Part shown: piece by piece, positions 1 to 11,249 of the stretch
Layout of the letters: each line of letters begins with the position of its first letter
Numbering within the stretch: the first letter of the stretch is position 1
Assembly: GCA_019916065.1 (NCBI GenBank)
Contig: CM034240.1
Location: forward strand, 41,256,561 to 41,320,560
Length of the DNA: 64,000 nt
Reading direction: 5' to 3'
DNA from: Vitellaria paradoxa
Lineage: Eukaryota > Streptophyta > Magnoliopsida > Ericales > Sapotaceae
Position numbers and translations under genes: made by a program
Notes under the pieces: generated by a model
Databases searched by the model: none
What the model was told of the DNA's origin: nothing
What the model saw: only the letters and a program-made list of their open reading frames with translations

Positions 1-1021
1 CACGCTTGTATGTATCAAAATTAAGCTCTTAGAATAATGTGGTAGCAGTGATATTGCAATTAAAATGTATTTCGATGGATTTATTATTTTAAAATTACAA
101 GCTTATAAGTTCTCCGGATCATATTGGCTGGGAAAAGTTTCCTTACAATAAACTATTATTAGAATAATATGATAATGGTATTTTGAAATTAAAGTGCATT
201 TTCATTAAGGTGCACACGTCCGATTTGGTACTAAAATATAAAATCAAATTTTAAGTTATCAATTTGAAAGATTTTAAGACCATTAACTATCCATTCAATT
301 AAACAACCAAATCATTAATTTCAATTTGTTTCGGTTTCACTTGAATTTTTTATAGGACAAGTAATGGATGAGTTTGGAGTATAAAAAAATAATGAAAATG
401 TGATTTATATAATTTTTTAATATTTGATGTGCTGTCACTAAACTACATTTTTCATATATGAATAGTAAAACTTTTTAATATTTGTGTTAATTTTTTTTTG
501 AGCGAGAATCCGTTTAAATGGTTTTTTTAGGGTTCATTTGAAAGGTATTATCTCAGAATTTATTAAAAGTTGTTACAAAATTTTTAAAATTTATAAAAAA
601 ATTATTGGAGTTTGTGGAAATATTATTGGAGTTAGTAAAAAATTTATTGAGATTAATAAATATTTGTTAAGATATGTAAATATATATAAATTTATAAAAA
701 TTTGTAAGAAATACGAAAAACAAAATATATTAAAGAATTTTAAAAATTTTTAAAGATTTTTCAAAGATCTCCTCACCTTTTCAGCCCCAATATATATGCT
801 ATAAAAATATGCTTCGTCGTCTAGGCTTTTTAATTAACAGGAAAGTGGACCAAAGAATGTAACTCCTTGACGCATCATTTTAGTACACTAGACTGAGAAA
901 AAAAAATTCCCACAGAAAAGCATTTATCTTCTAAAACAAAATTAATTTTTATATTATTTTGTGCAAAATTATATAGAATTTTCAAACAAGACCCGTTCTC
1001 TCTGTTTCGTAATCCTTGCAG
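1..1021. other. AT-rich flank, probably the intron of the P450 exon that follows
   Basis: No coding sequence is recognisable. The stretch ends in a good 3' splice site (AG at 1020-1021) in front of the P450 exon, so at least its right part is probably intron; the 5' exon would lie left of the window. About 460-915 is repeated, with many substitutions, at about 45155-45560. The short ORF at 538-753 lies in that repeat and is broken in the other copy, so it is not called a gene. Confidence 0.6.
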
Positions 1022-1636
1022 GTTTCCTTTACAGCCGGAACCGACACCACCGCCACATTTCTAGAGTGGGCAATGACGGAGCTCGTAAGGCACCCTAGAG
1101 TCATGAAGAAAGTGCAGAACGAGGTGAGGGAAGTCGTTAAAGAAAAATCCGACATTACCGACGATGATTTGTCCAAAATGCACTACTTGAAGGCGGCGAT
1201 CAAAGAAACTTTCCGTCTTCATCCCCCGATTCCATTGCTGGTCGCAAGAGAAGCAAGACAAGGTGTGAAAGTAATGGGCTACGACGTTGCTGCAGGAACA
1301 ATGGTTCTGATCAACGCTTGGGCGATCGGAAGAGACCCTTCGCTGTGGGACGAACCGGAGGAGTTCAGGCCGGAGAGGTTCTTGAATTCTCCGATCGATT
1401 TCAAGGGGTTCGACTTCGAGCTGATTCCGTTTGGTGCCGGAAGGAGGGCTTGTCCGGGAACCTCTTTCGCGATGGCTGTTAATGAGCTTACGTTAGCGAA
1501 TCTGTTGCACAAGTTCGATTGGGAATTGCCTGGCAAGGCCAAGGGGGAGGAACTAGACGTCGCTGAATGCCCTGGTGTTGCGGTCCACAGAAGATTTCCT
1601 CTTCTTGCTGTTGCCACTCCATGGTCGTGCTCCTAG
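1022..1636 (+). CDS. CYP71-family cytochrome P450, 3' exon only
   Basis: C-terminal exon of a CYP71-clan cytochrome P450, a haem-thiolate mono-oxygenase of the ER membrane that uses NADPH-P450 reductase. The exon begins after AG at 1020-1021 in phase 0, as in the intact paralogue at 23668, and runs 204 codons to TAG. Visible are the I-helix oxygen-binding motif AGTDTT (1034-1051), the K-helix ExxR as ETFR (1205-1216), PERF, and the haem loop [10 protein letters not shown] (1430-1459) with the axial Cys codon at 1451-1453. There is no internal stop or frameshift. The N-terminal exon is not in the window, so this is either an edge-cut gene with an intron over 1 kb or an orphan exon. AATAAA lies at 1674-1679. 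Substrate cannot be inferred. Confidence 0.88.
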   Translation, partial: VSFTAGTDTTATFLEWAMTELVRHPRVMKKVQNEVREVVKEKSDITDDDLSKMHYLKAAIKETFRLHPPIPLLVAREARQGVKVMGYDVAAGTMVLINAWAIGRDPSLWDEPEEFRPERFLNSPIDFKGFDFELIPFGAGRRACPGTSFAMAVNELTLANLLHKFDWELPGKAKGEELDVAECPGVAVHRRFPLLAVATPWSCS

Positions 1637-2579
1637 TAATTAAAACACTTCTAAAAAATTGTCGCTATCTACTAATAAAAAAATTGTGAATAATAGTCAT
1701 CTTTTCTTCCACACACCTGTGCTGTGCGTCATTCTTATTTTTGTTGTCGCCTGGTTAACTCCTCAATTTATGGGATTTGTATACTTTCTCCATTTGGACC
1801 AAAAATATTTATTTTAAAAGTTAACGTATAATTTCTTTTTTTTTTACAATTTTAACTAAAGTGTAATATTAATAAAAAATATTAAATTTAATTAAATTAA
1901 TGTCAAGCGTCTGTCATATAAACTCATATGTAAAGACTTGAAATTTTTTATTTTTTTTATTTATACTATTTAAAATTCTGATATTTTGGACCTCATTTAT
2001 ATTTTATGAATGTGTTAATTTATTTATTTTTTATGTTATGTGTATGTAGTTAGGTTAATAACTTATCATTAGGGATGAGAGATTAAGAGTTGGCAGATTG
2101 TGAGAGTTATAGGGAAAATTATGGAGGTTTTATGAGCGCATACATTTGAATAAAAGAGAGGGGAACTTTTGGTTATTTAAAACCTTCACCGTCTATGATA
2201 TTCCACCAAGAAAAATTCTGCATTTTTTCATCTTAGCCTTTCAAATTTAAGAGAGAGGGGAAGAGAGAGATCATGCTATCGGTTGTACGTTGGTAAAGAT
2301 CGTAGAAAGATTTTCGGGATAACGCATAATTGCCGTTTCAAAGATGATTACCGGATCGTGTTTAAGGCTAACTTGAGTTAGTGTTGATTATTTTACACAC
2401 CGATCGTCTACGTGTATAGTGAGGTAGGTAGGATTGTGTTTATTTGATATAATTTTTCTGATCATGTCATGTATATATATGTGTGTATACAAGATATGAA
2501 AAATTTAATCTATGAATTGATTATTGATTATGTGAAATACTGGAATTTATACATTAAAGCGGGTACACTATTTTCCCAT

Positions 2580-3290
2580 AAAAATCATACTTAGAGATTG
2601 ATTTAATTCATGAAAATTTTATATGTTAAATTAGAAATGTAGACGAGTTTTTTGTAAAAATTTCATAATTTTTGGAATTTAAATGAATTTATTAAAAATA
2701 GTCAAACTTGACTGATTGGTTAGGATTTCTGTACTAGGATCAGCATATTATTTTTATATGAATTTCATATTTATAGGTCGAATTAACTTTTGATATTTTT
2801 ATATATGGGAGTACATATCCAAATTAGTATCCAGTAAAAATTTCATATTTTCTTGAGTTAAATTAGATTTTATAAAAATCGTGAAAATTGACTGTTTGTT
2901 TTCAATTGCTGTGCTGATAGGAGTTTGATTTTTGGTATAAAAATGATAGCTAGAGATTAAATTAATTTCTAAAAATTTTATATATGAAAGTAGACATGTT
3001 AGAGATTTTACAGTAAATTTTTATAAATTTTTGAGTAATAATTTATTTTATAAAAATATTGAAACTTGGCTGTTTGGTTTACATTGCTGTACTGACAGCA
3101 GTCAAATATTTGGTATAATAGGTATAAATAAAAGTTGATATAATTTTTTAAATTTTTATATGTTAAAGTAGATATATGAATGAGCTTTTGTGAAAATTTA
3201 AAAATTTTTGGATTTAAAATGGATTTTATAAAAATCGTGAAAATGAGTTGTTCTGTATGGTTCTAACAGGAATACTCAGTTAGTATTTTT
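2580..3290. repeat. About four degenerate ~175-bp tandem repeats inside the solo LTR
   Basis: Units starting near 2580, 2750, 2936 and 3112 each carry, in order, a 'tagagatt' region, 'aaaattttatat', a 'tttttgga' region, 'ttataaaaatcgtgaaa', then 'ttgctgt..tga'. They are clearly related but diverged. Boundaries are approximate. Confidence 0.5.
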
Positions 3291-3900
3291 TTAAAATCTG
3301 TATTATATGGTTTTATGAATAAATTTTAAATTAGTTTTCATGAAACTGGACTTGATTATAAGTATTTTAGGCTGTTGAATTAGTATAAAATATTTTATTT
3401 TCTATTTTTCATAAATTATCAAAATTTATGTCTTGAATCCTTCTTTGTCGTGGCATACTTGATATAAAATTTTATTTACCAAGCTAGTTGTATATATATA
3501 TTCCTGAATATAGTTGCATGATATTTATTTGATAAATCTTGTATGAGAATATTATTTTTTTATGGAAGGGCAACATGAAACTTAGACTCGAAACACATTT
3601 ACACTTCATCAAACTTATAAAGTAAAGGGAAGAACACACAAAAAATCAAATTAGGGAGAACTTTTGTGTATGTTGTGCTGTTAATAAAAGGAATTACTTG
3701 AGATTTAATTTTTGGGTTATTGGGGTCATTAAGGGTACTAGAAAGAGTGGGTTCTAAAGTCCAAGTGTTGAAAGCCCCAAAACCTGCGCAGGGTGGTTAG
3801 CATAACCAGTAGACTAAAAACTTACGAAATGTATATACGGCTTATTCTAGTATATATTTAGTACCGGGACTGCGGGACCGGTTTGCCTACTAAGGCAAAT

Positions 3901-4075
3901 GAGTACATTTGAGACTACGGGACCAATTGTACCCCATGATTGAGGTCTTAGGATGTGATGAATACATTTGGGATTGCGGGACCAATTGTACCCCATGACT
4001 GAGATATGGGGATGTGATGAGTACATCTAGGACTACGAGACTAGTTGTACCCCACGGCTTAGGCCTGGGGATTTA
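3901..4075. repeat. Three tandem 59-bp repeats inside the solo LTR
   Basis: Units start at 3901, 3960 and 4019. Each has the form ga(g/a)tacat..., then 'gggaccaattgtacccca', then 'ggatgtgat'. A more diverged unit precedes them at about 3842. Confidence 0.8.
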
Positions 4076-4693
4076 TTTTGGGTTTAGTTCTGAGACCACA
4101 GGCTAAACTTGCAGAGCACCTGACCCATAGTATGATATTGATGTGTGGTGATGTGATGATGTGAAATGATTTATTTCTAGCATGAGACTGCGGGATCATA
4201 GCTAAGTAACTTTATAATTTGATTGTAATGATTGAATATGGATATTTTGAAAATTATAAGATTTTAAATTTTATTTTTATTAATTAGTGTTAATAGTTTT
4301 GCATGGTTAAGAAATTATATTTTATAAACATTTTCTGAGCACACGTGGAATTTAGTGCTCACCACCTACTATAATTGGCAATGTAGGGGTTGATACTCGT
4401 GATGGACCAATGGGTTAGTTAGCCGTCTTGGGTTATGATAGCTGGATGATTTGTTTTATTTTGCATTCCAACATTTAAATTATAATGTAATGGAGTTTTG
4501 ATTTGAGCCCATATTTGTGGCATGGTTTTGTGGCCCATTTTTAGGGTATTTTAAAGTTATTTTGAATATTCAAGAAATTGAATAATATTTACTTTAATTA
4601 ACTTCCGCTCTGATACAGCACATTTTTCATGGTTTGATATTTATTTTTAGATTTCGTTTCCACGTCCCCGGTTGTGGATTTCGGGGCGTGACA

Positions 4694-7600
4694 CATATGT
4701 AGTTATTAAAAAAAATCTATTGAGAAAATTAAAAAAAATTAATTTTTATAAAAAAACAAAAAAAGAGTAAATAAATAATTTAACGTATCTATTTTTTTGT
4801 AAAAATATTTTTTCATCAACTAATTTTAATTTATTAAACACAAATTTTATTGAATTTAGCAGATTCAATCAATATACATTTTAATCTTCCAAATGTTTAT
4901 GCCTTCAAGGTCATGTATTCGAACCCAAAATAGAAAGAGTTATACTTTAATAATTGTCATTCTTTCTTTTTCATGTATCTCTATTCTCTCTCTATGTTAT
5001 CTCAAGGGTATTTGTTTAGTAAAAAAATAAAGATTTAATGTAAAAGTGATAAGTAGTAAAATTTAATTAAAAAAAATTCTAAAATATTTGTAAAAATTGA
5101 TAAATTTTGATTTAATTTTGACTAACCAAATGCTTTCACAGTCTACAAATTCTGACTCACGCTACTAATAAATCAAAAAAGAATTTTAATAGTTTCTACA
5201 CCCTATCCAAACACTCTCTCCTCTTCTATATCTTTAATTCTCTTTAATTTCTCCCTATGTTATCTCTTCACTGGCAAATTTTAAATAAAAAAAAATGTTA
5301 GCACTTTCTCTCTCTAACACACCCTTTTTTTACCGATTATCTTCAAAACCCTCTAATTTTAGATTATTTTATTTTAAATACCTTGTTATTTATTTTTTTT
5401 CAAATTGTGTTTAGTTTTTTCTTTGTTAAATTTTGTATTTATTTATTATTTATTCTTTAGTTATTTTCCTTTTTAATATTTTACTTCATTCACGTTAATT
5501 GGGTATTTTATTTAATTTTAAATATATCTACTTGAAAGTATCAATATTATTATAAAAAAAAAACTTAAAAAAAAGGAATAACAGAAAATTTTATTCAATC
5601 TCAAATAAGTGCCCTTGATAATTTTGTAAAAATTAATAAACTAAAAAAAATAATAAATAATTTTATTTCTCAAAAAGTAAGAAAAATAATATTTAATTAA
5701 CAAATTTTTATATGATTTTTTATTTAACATACATTGTTTTTTTTTTCTTATTATAAAAAATTTTTTACATGCGCCTTTGGGCCCTCAATTTTTTTGGTCA
5801 GTGACTTTAGGACCGCTCACATTGACGCAAAAATCCATCCATAATAATAGTTAAAAGCAGGGGACCTGATTAGTTGGTTGATGTCTGCTTTGCATTCACA
5901 TGGGAAAAAATAAATGAAAACGAAACAATAAAAAGCAATAGCGACTCCACTTGCATTATTGCATGCATGTGAAATTTAGATTTTTAACTTACTAGGGTGT
6001 GTTTTTTTTTTTTTTTTTTTTTGTTAGCGAAATTTTTATGAATTTTTTATACTCTTTTTTTTTTTGTGCAAAAGTTATTAAGTGTAATTTTTTATGAGTT
6101 TGATAAAATTAATAAAAATTTTTAAAGATTTTTAATAATTTTTAAATATTTAATAAAAATTTTAATAACTTTTAAGAACTTTTTAGTAACTTTTAATTGT
6201 TTGGCAAAAAGTTGGATAAACTTTTAGGCTATGTTAGAAACATAGATTTGTGGAGGAAAATGAAAAGTAAAGAAAATGGTAATAATGCAAAATAAAGTAA
6301 AAAAAAAATAAAAACAAATTTATTTCATTTTTTATTTAGTTAGAAAAATAAGATTGAAATAAATAGATATTTATTAATAAAATTTAACTTTTACTTAGTT
6401 AAGCATACAAAAAAATGTACAAATTATAAATTTTATTTTTTCTTTCCTTCCATAAATCTGTGTTTCAAACATGGCATTATAAACTTTTGGTTGGTTAGTG
6501 AAAAAACTAGAGAAAGTTTTAAAAACTTTTAGCAACTTTTAAAGTATTGCTAAACACCAAAAAAAAAAAAAAAAAAAAAAAATTGTTAAAAATTTCTCTT
6601 TCCGCTTCTAAATGCATCCTAGCTGTGATCATAGTTTTTTGAAAATTAAATTATAAAAATTGGCTATTTTCACCTATCATTGTAAATTTTTTAATATATT
6701 TAAGTTGAAAGATGAGCATATCAACATTTAACATAAACATTATAGGTAATATTTAAACACTAAAAAAATAAAATCCTTCAAATACTCCTAACAATGGCAA
6801 AATGATCACTCAAAAAAAATAAATAAATAACAAATTATCACTCAAAAAAAATAAATAAATAACAAATTGATCTATTATGAATTTACCAAAAAACTAAGAC
6901 ATGTGGCGGCTGCCAACAGTCTCTCGTATATTTTTTAATATAAAAATATTTTTTGATATTCAAGCACCCAAAAAGTTATAAAAAGGGAAAAAAAGAAATT
7001 TTCAAACACCCCCAACAACAATTAAATAATTTATTATAGATTTACCAAAAAGAGTGCTGCACATGTTAATCTTCCAAATAAAAAAATAAAAAAAATAAAA
7101 AAGTAGGACTTTTGTTGGACCACCAACAATCTCTCATATTTTTAATGCAAATAAATTTAATGTTCACAGACAACGTGGAAAAAAATTTAAATACCCCTCC
7201 CAAAAAAAAATATTGGTTCAAACAAACATAATTAGAATTTAAGTGATAAGTCAAACTCCATCTACGCCAGTTTTACCTTTCTCTCTTGGTTTTATTCTTC
7301 TATGCTACCATGAACAGGGGCAGATTCAGAATTTATGATTTGTCTAGACTGACATAAAATTTTATAAAATAGTCCGAGTTTAAAATAGAGTGGGTAGGGT
7401 TGGGTTATAAATTTTAAACTAGACTAAAAAAAAATTTAGACTAAGCTAAATCTAAAAAAATAAAAAACTACAGTAAAAATAAAAAAAAAAAAATTGACAG
7501 GCCACTCAAGTTACAGCCCAAATGAAATCTTGAAATCTTGAGTGTGTCCGTCCCTGACTATTAACGACATTTGTTAAGTATTTACGAAGACACTAACAAA

Positions 7601-8638
7601 GTTCCAAATAAAATCTCACATATTAATATAATACTATAGATTATATTCATTAAAAAATTATCGTAAGCATAAAAAAAAATTTAATCATATGCATATAACT
7701 ATAAACCAAAACAAAAAGAAAAGAAAAAAATTGTGTGATACATATATCACTAGTATAATAGTAATATTAAACTCCAATTTTAAAAGATAAATCAATGCCA
7801 CCAATACCTAAAACTATTAAAGTGGTATTTAATGGGCTAATAATGAACTACTAATGATATAAATTCTCAACAAAGTTTATAGTGTTAATGTTTAAAAGGA
7901 AAAGTATTTTTGATACATCAAGACAATTGGTACCTTTTCCCTGTTACTATTAGTGAATCAAATTATTGAAGACCTAAAGCAAAAACTAGTAAGATGTTAA
8001 AGAACAAAAAAACAAAGCAAAAGAAATTACAATTACTCAAAAAAATTAATTAAAAACTCTTGCTTGCCCTAAATAGTAAAAAAGAAGCCATACTTTCTTT
8101 TTTTTTTTGTTTGCGATAATTCAGAGTTTTGCTATAACTTGAAACTATCTCAAGTAATTTCCAAAATCTAAATGATTGGGTAAATCTTCAATGGTTTGAG
8201 TAAATTCGAACTAATAGCCACTAACAAATAAACCCAAGACTTGAGTAGTTGATCTGACCCTCAAAGTTAAAAGAAGCTTTACTCTCTTTCTATTTTTTTT
8301 ATACACAAAATAAAATATATAACACTTTTCATTAGAGATTCATTCCCATTCATTTACTTATAAAAATAAAATATTATATACATTAAATATGAACAAAGAA
8401 AGATAAATGAATTTTTATATTTTAAATGAGTGACGTGCTTTTTTTTAAAAAATTTTTTGGAGTGAGAGAGAGATTTATGAGAACAATTAAAAAAGTACAA
8501 AGAAAGGTGAGGGGAGCATACTTAACTTTTTTAAGTGAAAAAGAGAGAGAGAGAGAGAGAGAAAGAAAGAGAGAGATTTAGAGAGATATTAAAAGATGTG
8601 CTATGTTAGTAAGCTCTCGTTTGATAATATTTATATTT
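4694..8638. repeat. Segmental duplication, copy A (pairs with 47291-47793 and 58118-62103)
   Basis: AT-rich non-coding DNA. Together with 1767-1928 on the other side of the solo LTR it matches 47128-47793 and, after a large insertion there, 58118-62103. Shared landmarks include an interrupted T run near 6001, the 'gcgcctttgggccctc' stretch (5770), an A run near 6560, the small hAT-like MITE (7316-7557) and a GA-rich stretch near 8540. Copy A lacks the SINE present at 61709-61981. No gene was found in it. Confidence 0.85.
7316..7557. mobile_element. Small hAT-like MITE, present in both copies of the duplication
   Basis: Begins CAGGGGCAGATTCAGAATT and ends in the imperfect inverse GTGTGTCCGTCCCTGA, the same terminal type as the clearer element at 19081-19631. 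A counterpart lies at about 60360-60592 in the duplicate block, so the insertion predates that duplication. Target-site repeats are not clear. Confidence 0.5.
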
Positions 8639-9372
8639 GGGTTAATTACTTTTACACCCCTTGTACTTAAACTCATTTACATTTTAACCCCCACATTAAA
8701 AAACTAGCACTAATACCTCGTATACTGTGCACAAAAGTGCAAGAACATATAAATCCGTGAGTTTTAACTGTGCGTGACTTACATGCGTATCAGTCTGAAA
8801 CGTTGGCTGAAAATATCAATCTGAAATGACTAAAATACCCTTAAGTGCTAAAAAAAATAGGGGAGACCACTTGGAATTCTCCATGGCAGTTTTTCCTTCG
8901 GCCAAAATACCAATCGCGAGTTTGGTTTGGATTGGATTAAGAGTAGCTTAGAGTGTGAACGAGTTTGGTTTGGATTAGATCAAGGGTGGTTTGGAGTGTG
9001 GAAATCATTCATGATGCTTCCCTTATCTCCCTCCCCTCTTCTTCTTCTTCTTCTTCTTCTTCTTCTTCTTCTTCTTCTTCCCCCTTTCTCTCAACCTCTT
9101 TCTCTCTAAAGTCTGTGACCTAAACCTCCATTAACTAGATTGGTAAAGATATATATATATATATATAGAAAGAAAGAGAGATACTAGTTCTCCATTAACT
9201 AGATTGACAAAGATATATATATATATATATATATATAAAAGAGAGAGAGAGAGATAATACTTCTCAAAACCGTAGGTGGGTTTCTCAAGCAATCTATTAC
9301 TTTCCCATTTTGTATTCCCATTCCTTAATTCAATCTGCCAAATTATCTCTTGCCCTCATCGCCGATCCGAAT
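8639..9372. other. Non-coding; microsatellites and a small tandem duplication
   Basis: Contains a dispersed repeat of the 'gggttaattactttta' type (from 8639), a (CTT)n run at about 9038-9080, and a tandem duplication around 9120-9255 whose two units both read 'ctccattaactagattg' followed by a (TA)n tract and a GA-rich tract. No gene is supported. Confidence 0.6.
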
Positions 9373-9861
9373 TGCATAATAACGGAGGACGATTTAGAGA
9401 AAATGCACTACTTGAAAGCGGTGATCAAAGAAACTTTCCGGCTACATCCTCCGGTTCCGTTGTTAGTTCCCCAAGAATCAATCTAAGTTGTGAATCTAAT
9501 GGGCTATGACATCCCAACCGGGACATAAGTAATCATCAATGCGTGGGCGATTGCAAAAGACCCATTGTCGTGGGACGATCCTGAGAAGTTTCAACCAAAG
9601 AGATTCTTGGATAGCTCGGTTGATTTGAAAGGGCACGACTTTGAGTTGATTCGCCTTGGTGCTGGCCAAAAGGGTTGTCCGGGTATCTTATTTGCGATGA
9701 ATGTTAATGAGCTTGCTCTGGCGACTTTGGTGCACGAGTTTGATTTTTCGTTGTTGGGTGGAGAAAGTTAGGAGGACTTAGACATGTTTGATGGCACGGG
9801 TATAATTATCCACAAGAAAACACCTCTGATTGTTGCTCCAGACATGATAGATTCGTGCTAG
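9373..9861 (+). pseudogene. CYP71 P450 pseudogene, 3' exon fragment
   Basis: Encodes a recognisable P450 C-terminal part: [21 protein letters not shown] (K helix with ExxR), a PERF-like PKRF, and a haem loop altered to RLGAGQKGCPG from the family form [11 protein letters not shown]; the axial Cys remains. Three in-frame stops break it: TAA after the PQESI segment, TAA after PTGT, and TAG at 9769-9771. The I-helix half of the exon and the whole 5' exon are missing; sequence before about 9373 is no longer P450-like. It ends at TAG 9859-9861. Most similar in the window to the exons at 1022 and 23668. Confidence 0.88.
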
Positions 9862-10859
9862 ATTATGAACGAGAAGAGATGTTGCATGTGTGTTAGTTGT
9901 TATGATTAAGAAACAATCAAATGAAACAAAAGTAAGCTTAGTCGTGAAAATAGGACTAGACTTTTGCCTTCGAGAGTATGTTCTTACGACTCGCTTATGT
10001 GATGCTTTGGTGTAACACATTTTAAAATTGTGTAGACATCAAATTTCATCGATATTCTAGAATTAAATGTATGCGCTTAGACAAGAATAATAGTAACAGG
10101 ATGGATGATCGATCCCTTATAAAGTCTCTCGTGTTGTACAGGTTAAAATAAACAATATTGTAAGATGAGATTTTCTTATAGATACATACATGCATATATA
10201 TATATATATGGGGTGTTTAGTTTACCAAAATTCCCCAACTTCTATTAAATTTTTTCAAAATTTTCAATTAAACCTTGTCATATATCATTTTAACATTAAT
10301 TTTTGTATTTTTATTATACATTTTTGCCATTCAAACACCACAATATATATATATATATATTACATATGCCATTTTGCCCCCCTTGGGGGTTCAAACGTTG
10401 AACCAACATTCTCCTAATAAGAAGATATGATATGATATAATATAGGAAAATACAAATAAAATTTCCTACAAATAAAATTGTAACATAGGTACTCTTCCAA
10501 ACCTTGTTGACAGAAATCAGGAAATCAAAAGTTCAAGTTCCATAATAAACACAAAATATTAAGAAAACTAACAATTAATAAAGCTAAATCATGTGAAAAT
10601 ACTAATTAAGAAAACCAACAATAAAGCCTAATTAATCAAATAAGAAAATTAATCCAGATTATCAAAGTAAAACTTGGCCATCATTGATTATGTAACATCT
10701 TCTTACCATGGCTCCCACCTCCTAGCGCGTAGTAGCACTAAAATTTATCTAATCTATCACTGCATTTGAGAAGAGTTAAATAAGGCATAAGAAATCCTTA
10801 CACAGAGGTTTCCCAAAAAGAAAAAAAAAATCCTTGCACAAAGGAAAGAAACAACATAT
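9862..10859. other. Non-coding, AT-rich
   Basis: No gene or clear element is seen. It holds short (TA)n tracts (about 10194-10210 and 10340-10360) and ends at the left LTR of the copia element. Confidence 0.5.
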
Positions 10860-11207
10860 TGTTGGAGAGTAGATCAAAATAAGCACTAAAACTCTTAATT
10901 TTGTGTTACAAGATTTTTACAAACAAAACACTTTCTCTCTGAACTTGGTTAAGTTCATCTTCTCACTGCCACACTCCAAACAGTTACGCTCTATATCTAT
11001 TTATAGTTGAACCTTTGAAACTATAGACAAAGAACTATCCGATGCATTAAATGAAATTGCTTGAATGTCAAGCAAGGTGGTTGAGATGCTACTTGTAGTG
11101 TGGCTTTGTGTGTGGTGCAGCTATGAAATGCAACTTTGGAACTCTTCTTTGTCAACAATGGAGGCACCGTCCTCCTTGCAGCTTGTGCCACTGAAGCTGG
11201 TTCAACA
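10860..11207 (-). repeat. 3' LTR of the copia element
   Basis: Matches 16582-16956 along its length, sharing for example 'gagagtagatcaaaataagc', 'ctctatttatagttgaa' and 'caacaatggaggcaccgt'. It is shorter, lacking about 17 bp near 10900 and a 10-bp piece near the other end. The next bases, 11208-11220 (tttttcccccttc), are the polypurine tract seen on the complementary strand. Confidence 0.88.
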
Positions 11208-11249
11208 TTTTTCCCCCTTCGTCCAAGTGGGTAGATCTCCTGCATAATT

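Larger units (their letters stand above)
1929..4693. mobile_element. Solo LTR, Ty3/gypsy Tekay/Del-like
   Basis: A 2.77-kb element starting TGTAAAGACTTG and ending GGGGCGTGACA, flanked by the direct repeat CATA (1925-1928 and 4694-4697). The duplicate locus at 47128-47793 reads straight through this point, giving an empty site that fixes both ends. There is no internal coding region, primer-binding site or second LTR, as expected after recombination between two LTRs. Size and the terminal sequence fit Del/Tekay chromovirus LTRs; the family assignment is inference. Confidence 0.75.

Noticed and set aside
538..753. 71-codon ORF rich in Ile and Lys
   Set aside because: It lies in a duplicated AT-rich block and is broken in the second copy (45155-45560).
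3901..4075. Possible CRISPR-like repeat array
   Set aside because: Units are contiguous 59-bp tandem repeats without spacers, inside a plant LTR.
9039..9109. Poly-Leu coding stretch
   Set aside because: It is a (CTT)n microsatellite, not a protein.
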